Below, one piece after another: positions 7,132 through 10,930 of a stretch of 10,930 nucleotides of DNA. The stretch is from Candidatus Stahliibacteriota bacterium. Its GTDB lineage: Bacteria > Hydrothermota > Tepidihabitantia > SM23-42. The stretch covers positions 1 through 10,930 of the forward strand of contig SOIY01000047.1 of NCBI GenBank assembly GCA_004376785.1. The letters run 5' to 3'. A program made the translations under genes and the position numbers. The notes below the pieces were generated by a model, which ran no database searches, was not told the origin of the DNA, and saw only the letters and a program-made list of their open reading frames with translations. Numbering within the stretch: the first letter of the stretch is position 1; every line of letters begins with the position of its first letter.

Positions 7132-8721
7132 ATGAGTAAAAAAATTCTACTCCATCTCCGTTTTATTCTGATTTTAGTTACAGTACTTATAATGACCTAT
7201 TCCAAAAGAGGCTTAAGCTTTCCGGAACCAGGATATACCATTGCCCTTATTTATTTTGTTTCCAATTTAATTCTCTGTTTTCTCCCAGAAAAAAAATTTT
7301 CCAAACCGATTATTACATTTCTTATCTTTCTATTTGATATTATAACAATTTCTTTGGTAATCTACGTTGTTCAGGGGCTTGAGACCGATTTTTATCTAAT
7401 CTATTTCCTTGTCATATTTGCTGCTTCAGTCAGCCAGGGTATTGGTGGCAGTTTTCCAATTGCAATAGTCGCCAGCATCATATATGCTTGGTTAATATAT
7501 AGGGCAAATCCCGATATTTCCTTTTTTAGCCCGGCATTTTTATTAAGAATCCCCTTATTGTTTATTATTGCGTTAGTCGGCAGTTACTGGTCTGCAAGCA
7601 CTCGTCGCGAGTTGAAAAAGAAAGAGGAACTTGAGCGATTCAGTCGTGAATTAGAAAGAGAAATAGGTGTGATTGCTGCTGCAGAGATCGAATTACGTAA
7701 GTATACTGAAAAGATAATTAATAATGTTCCGGGTGGTGTAATTGCAACGAGAACAGATGGTACTATTACTACGCTTAACCCAGAGGCTGTAAGGGTGTTG
7801 TGTTTGGGAAAGAATGTGTTAGCTGGTCAAAATATAAAAGATATTAAAGGTTTGGGAGCCTTTTGGAAGAAGATGGAGCAATCTATTAATTCTGGTATTA
7901 CAGTTAAAAGGGATGAGGTTTTAATTAAAAATCAGAAAGATGAAACAATCCCTATTGGTATTTCCATTTCTCCAATAACTGATACGAGCGAAAGATTTTC
8001 TGGATGTGTGGCGATTTTTAAAGATCTGTCCGAAATCAGAGCATTGGAAGAAAAGTTAAAAGCGGCAGAAAGACTTTCTTATCTCGGCAAAATGGCAAGT
8101 TGGGTAGCACATGAAATCCGAAATCCTTTAACTGCGATTGATGGCTTTGCGCAGCTTCTCGAAAACACCAAGAAAAAAAAGAAAATAATGCTATTCATTT
8201 CTGAAATCCAAAAAGGAACACAAAGAATTAATCATATCATTGACGATATTTTGACATTTGCACGGGCGAAAAGAAAAGTAGAGTATGTGGATATCAATTT
8301 AAGGTCTTTAATAGAATCTATAATTAAAAACATAAAAAATATAAAGATTACAATAAAAGGCGGTAAGTCTTTCATATTCAGAGGAGAAATAGAATCTATA
8401 AGACGCCTGTTTATTAATCTGATAAACAACAGTGTTGAATCAATGGATGAATATAGCGAACTCCAAATCAATCTCTCCATCGACAAAAATTATTATATTA
8501 CTGAAATTATTGATAATGGTAAGGGAATATCAAAAGAAGATATGAAAAAGCTCTTTACACCATTTTTCACAACCAAACAGAGGGGAACTGGCCTTGGTCT
8601 ATCAATTGTTAAAAAGATAGTCGAGGAACATAAAGGAAAGATTAAAATAGAAAGTGAACAAGGGATAGGCACAACCTGCCGTGTATATCTACCAAAAAGA
8701 AAGTCCAAGAAGGCTATATAA
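7132..8721 (+). CDS. PilS-like membrane sensor histidine kinase
   Basis: A 529-aa two-component sensor. Six hydrophobic helices fill residues 8-153, followed by a charged coiled-coil linker (about 155-190), a PAS domain (about 190-310), the HisKA dimerisation domain with phospho-acceptor His327 in HEIRNPL, and a HATPase domain with N-box NLINN from Asn429, DNGKG at 461 and GTGLGL at 485. All catalytic motifs are intact. Six N-terminal helices, then PAS and kinase, is the layout of PilS, which senses pilin in the inner membrane of Pseudomonas. That name is by analogy, supported by the pilT gene in the same operon, but the partner here is not an NtrC-type PilR. The start ATG 7132 has a moderate AAAGGT 8 bases upstream. 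First gene of the operon; the receiver gene follows after 40 nt. Confidence 0.9.
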   Translation: MSKKILLHLRFILILVTVLIMTYSKRGLSFPEPGYTIALIYFVSNLILCFLPEKKFSKPIITFLIFLFDIITISLVIYVVQGLETDFYLIYFLVIFAASVSQGIGGSFPIAIVASIIYAWLIYRANPDISFFSPAFLLRIPLLFIIALVGSYWSASTRRELKKKEELERFSRELEREIGVIAAAEIELRKYTEKIINNVPGGVIATRTDGTITTLNPEAVRVLCLGKNVLAGQNIKDIKGLGAFWKKMEQSINSGITVKRDEVLIKNQKDETIPIGISISPITDTSERFSGCVAIFKDLSEIRALEEKLKAAERLSYLGKMASWVAHEIRNPLTAIDGFAQLLENTKKKKKIMLFISEIQKGTQRINHIIDDILTFARAKRKVEYVDINLRSLIESIIKNIKNIKITIKGGKSFIFRGEIESIRRLFINLINNSVESMDEYSELQINLSIDKNYYITEIIDNGKGISKEDMKKLFTPFFTTKQRGTGLGLSIVKKIVEEHKGKIKIESEQGIGTTCRVYLPKRKSKKAI

Positions 8722-8761
8722 AAATGGGTAAAGAAACAAATAAGGCTTAGAAGGAGGAATT

Positions 8762-9121
8762 ATGAAAAAAAGAATTCTTGTCTGTGATGATGAAGAACCA
8801 ATAAGATTATTGCTCAATGAAGCATTAAAAAATACTTATGAAATTGAGGAAGCAACAGACGGTCGAGAGGCAGTAAAAATAGTGACAAGAGAGCCATTTG
8901 ATTTAATCATCATAGATATAAAAATGCCGGGTACACATGGCCTTGAGGCAATTGAACGCATAAGAAACAGGAATAAAACAATTCCAATAATAATATGTTC
9001 AGCATATCGATTAATGGAAGACGACATTGTAGTAAAGACCTCGGATGTTGCTGCATTTATCACAAAGCCTATCGACATTAAAGCACTAAAGACAAAAATA
9101 TTTGAAATAATAGGAGAATAA
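8762..9121 (+). CDS. Receiver-only response regulator (CheY/Spo0F type)
   Basis: A 119-aa single receiver domain with the complete phosphorylation site: acidic pair Asp9-Asp10, phospho-acceptor Asp52 in IIIDIKMPG, Ser80 as the switch Thr/Ser, and Lys102-Pro103. There is no output domain, so it must act by protein contact or by passing phosphate on. An AAGGAGG (8751-8757) 4 bases before the ATG indicates strong translation. It sits between the histidine kinase and the MshEN gene, ending 3 bases before the latter's GTG start. The natural partner is the upstream kinase; possible targets are the MshEN protein, the pilus machine or a regulator elsewhere. Confidence 0.93.
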   Translation: MKKRILVCDDEEPIRLLLNEALKNTYEIEEATDGREAVKIVTREPFDLIIIDIKMPGTHGLEAIERIRNRNKTIPIIICSAYRLMEDDIVVKTSDVAAFITKPIDIKALKTKIFEIIGE

Positions 9122-9124
9122 TTA

Positions 9125-9715
9125 GTGTCTCGTATCGGTGAACTGCTTATTAAAAATGGTATAATCACCCAGGAACAACTTGACGAAGCCCTTGAGCAAC
9201 AGAAAAAGAAAAAAAAGAGACTCGGTGAAATATTAATAGAGTTGGGATATCTAAATTCTGAAAACCTTCTCTGGATGATTAGTGAGCAAGCCGATATACC
9301 GTTTGTCGAAGTACAACCACAGATGCTGGATAGCCAACTTATCAATAAGTTCCCTGAAGACGTATTATATAACAATCTTATACTCCCTCTTTATGAAACC
9401 GAAGACAAAATTTATATTGCTGTCGGCGACCCGGCAGACCCTCTTGTTGTACAAAAAATGGAAGGCTTTACTACAAAAGAAATAATTACGTCTGGTGCTG
9501 ACCCAAAAAAAATAGAGCAATTACTAAACAAATTCTTCTTAGCGCAGCAGGCAGAAAAAGCTTTAGAGACAAAACGTGAAGCTAAAACAACTATCAAAAT
9601 CACAGCCAATGATGCTGTGGTTGAATTCATTGATGAATCCGGAAAAACCACGAAAAAAAATTCGTGCATTCAAATTATAATAGATATTAGAAAAAAGAAA
9701 GGAGGAATAAAGTGA
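9125..9715 (+). CDS. Stand-alone MshEN (GspE N-terminal) c-di-GMP-binding domain protein
   Basis: A 196-aa protein made of the domain normally found in front of PilB/GspE/MshE secretion ATPases, without the ATPase. Two 24-residue MshEN motifs stand in tandem, from Arg3 to Gln26 and Arg32 to Gln55, separated by exactly five residues (KKKKK). Each has the R-x-G start, a central Gly and an L-x3-L/I-x2-Q end, the known arrangement for cyclic di-GMP binding. The rest of the domain (PFVEV, then LPLYETEDKIYIAVGDPADP) runs to about residue 140. The tail from about 150 is charged and unlike the family. The GTG start has AGGAG (9112-9116) 8 bases upstream. The stop overlaps the pilT start. An A8 run at 9653-9660 could hide a frameshift near the C-terminus. 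Likely a c-di-GMP-responsive adaptor for the pilus (inference). Confidence 0.85.
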   Translation: MSRIGELLIKNGIITQEQLDEALEQQKKKKKRLGEILIELGYLNSENLLWMISEQADIPFVEVQPQMLDSQLINKFPEDVLYNNLILPLYETEDKIYIAVGDPADPLVVQKMEGFTTKEIITSGADPKKIEQLLNKFFLAQQAEKALETKREAKTTIKITANDAVVEFIDESGKTTKKNSCIQIIIDIRKKKGGIK

Positions 9716-10746
9716 TGGATGATATACATACATTATTAAAGCACGTTGTTACGTCAAAAGCAAGCGATCTCCACATAAGTGCTGGTTCACCGGTCATGAT
9801 GAGAGTTCACGGTTCAATGAAGAAACTTGATGAAAACCCGATCAATAAAGAAACTGCTCAAAATTTAATTTTCCAAATACTCAATAAAGAACAAGTTACA
9901 GCCTTTGAAAAGGAACATGAAATTGATTTTTCTCTTGAACTACCTGATATTGGGCGTTTCCGAACAAATGTATTCCATCAACGCCAAGGCGTGGGTGCTG
10001 CGTTCAGGGTTATCCCATATAAAATCCCTAATATGCAAGAACTGGGTTTGCCAAAAGTCATCCAGAAATTGATCGAGCTTGACATTGGTTTAATCCTTGT
10101 TACCGGACCAACAGGAAGTGGTAAGTCTACTACACTCGCTGCAATGATCGATTACATCAACACTAATCGAGATGGACATATTATTACAATCGAGGACCCA
10201 ATCGAATTTATCCATAAATCCAAAAAGTGTGTTGTCAACCAGCGTGAGGTTGGTAGTAACACACATTCATTTGCAAATGCCTTAAGGAGTGCCTTGCGGG
10301 AAGACCCTGATTACATTCTCGTTGGTGAAATGCGAGATTTAGAAACAATTGCACTCGCCCTGACCGCTGCTGAAACAGGTCATCTTGTTTTCGCCACTCT
10401 GCATACCAACAGTGCACCAAAGACGATCACAAGAGTAATTGATGTTTTCCCAACAACACAACAGGACCAGATAAGAGTGCAGCTATCAGAATCCTTACAA
10501 GGTGTTATTGCCCAAAGGCTGTATCCAAGAGTAGATGAAGCTGGTAGGGTTGCTGCATTTGAGATTATGGTCGCCACACAGGCTATACGCAATCTCATAA
10601 GGGAACAGAAAATATTTCAGATTGAGTCAGTAATACAAACCAGGCGCCAACTCGGTATGCAAAACCTCGAGCAATCAAAGAGAAAACTCGTATCTGAAGG
10701 TAAATTATCACCTGAGTTCTTAAAAGAACGTTTTACTTTATATTAA
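9712..10746 (+). CDS. pilT: Type IV pilus retraction ATPase PilT
   Basis: A hexameric cytoplasmic ATPase that powers pilus depolymerisation and twitching. It is 344 aa from GTG 9712 or 343 from ATG 9715; both are served by GGAGG (9701-9705). Numbering from the ATG: Walker A GPTGSGKST from 131, the Asp box IEDPIEF, Walker B ILVGEMRD with Glu205, the His box HLVFATLHTNSA at 223-234, and the PilT-specific AIRNLIRE at 290-297, which separates it from PilB-type extension ATPases. Length and motifs are full, so it should be active. Its start overlaps the MshEN gene's stop, indicating translational coupling, and it is the last gene of the operon. PilB, PilC and pilins are not in the window. A PilU-like accessory role cannot be excluded. 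Confidence 0.95.
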   Translation: MMDDIHTLLKHVVTSKASDLHISAGSPVMMRVHGSMKKLDENPINKETAQNLIFQILNKEQVTAFEKEHEIDFSLELPDIGRFRTNVFHQRQGVGAAFRVIPYKIPNMQELGLPKVIQKLIELDIGLILVTGPTGSGKSTTLAAMIDYINTNRDGHIITIEDPIEFIHKSKKCVVNQREVGSNTHSFANALRSALREDPDYILVGEMRDLETIALALTAAETGHLVFATLHTNSAPKTITRVIDVFPTTQQDQIRVQLSESLQGVIAQRLYPRVDEAGRVAAFEIMVATQAIRNLIREQKIFQIESVIQTRRQLGMQNLEQSKRKLVSEGKLSPEFLKERFTLY

Positions 10747-10930
10747 TCTATAAGTAAACAGGAATTTCATATATTAAAATCAAAAAATGAGTTTTATCGT
10801 TTATATGTATATGTTGTAAATTACATCAAACATAATTAGAATCAGCCAAACTTAAAACCTTCTTTTTTAAAAAGCTGCAAACGTTAACACATATAGTTAC
10901 CACTTTTTTATCATCCACTGCCTTCCGCAT
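10747..10930. other. Right-end intergenic stretch
   Basis: Very AT-rich, with stops in all + frames and no supported gene. It holds a weak A/T-only stem after pilT (TAAAATCA with TGAGTTTTA, around 10774-10797) and a short dyad TGTAA-A-TTACA at 10815-10825. No clear terminator or promoter is visible. Confidence 0.4.

Noticed and set aside
8724..8750. Eight-codon ORF (MGKETNKA) between kinase and receiver genes
   Set aside because: No ribosome site and too short to support; probably spacer.
10806..10834. TGTATATG...TGTAAATTACA cluster as a third activator site
   Set aside because: Spacing differs from the 17-bp dyads, it lacks GTATAC, and no -24/-12 promoter follows within the window.
10827..10930. 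Minus-strand open frame of about 34 codons reaching the right edge
   Set aside because: Could be the 3' end of a convergent gene, but its length is within chance expectation, the composition is not distinctive and no motif is visible.
1..10930. CRISPR arrays, tRNA/rRNA genes, insertion sequences or prophage parts
   Set aside because: No direct repeat arrays, cloverleaf-like segments, transposase motifs or terminal inverted repeats were seen on either strand.

Overview
The window is AT-rich bacterial DNA with all genes on the + strand. It carries sigma-54 regulation, cyclic-di-GMP signalling and type IV pilus retraction genes, which suggests a Gram-negative-type, surface-associated bacterium. 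The very long kinase/ATPase/TPR/GAF/sigma-54-activator fusion brings to mind deep-branching or candidate phyla (WOR-3-like lineages) and some deltaproteobacteria, but the taxonomy is a guess that I cannot test from sequence alone.

Region 1 (1-4853) is a giant regulator, open at the left edge. Its order is Ser/Thr kinase, STAND/AAA_16-type ATPase, long TPR array, GAF, sigma-54 AAA+ activator domain and a Fis-type helix-turn-helix. Region 2 (4854-5542) looks like its target. Two related 17-bp dyads (TGTATACAAAGTATACA and a 14/17 inverted match 70 bp further on) lie 169 and 99 bp upstream of the inferred start of a consensus -24/-12 promoter (CTGGCACGGATTTTGCT). That promoter drives a short two-gene operon: a 65-aa exported or membrane peptide with a proline-rich tail, and a 64-aa Sm/Hfq-like protein. 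A GC-rich hairpin closes the operon.

Region 3 (5556-6963) is a membrane-anchored GAF/HD-GYP phosphodiesterase gene that begins just 14 bases after that hairpin, without a recognisable ribosome site or promoter, and ends at a strong terminator hairpin. Region 4 (7132-10746) is a compact four-gene operon: a PilS-like six-TM histidine kinase, a receiver-only response regulator, a stand-alone MshEN c-di-GMP-binding domain protein, and the PilT retraction ATPase. The last three are closely coupled. The right end (10747-10930) shows no convincing gene.

Working model (inference): the kinase/TPR/GAF regulator integrates intracellular signals and switches on the peptide/Sm-like operon through sigma-54. 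A TPR-bearing regulator next to a small exported peptide recalls peptide quorum sensing of the RRNPP type, here joined to an enhancer-binding activator. The HD-GYP enzyme and MshEN protein form a c-di-GMP degradation/readout pair next to pilus retraction, so the locus may link a peptide- or stress-sensing switch to pilus-based surface behaviour.
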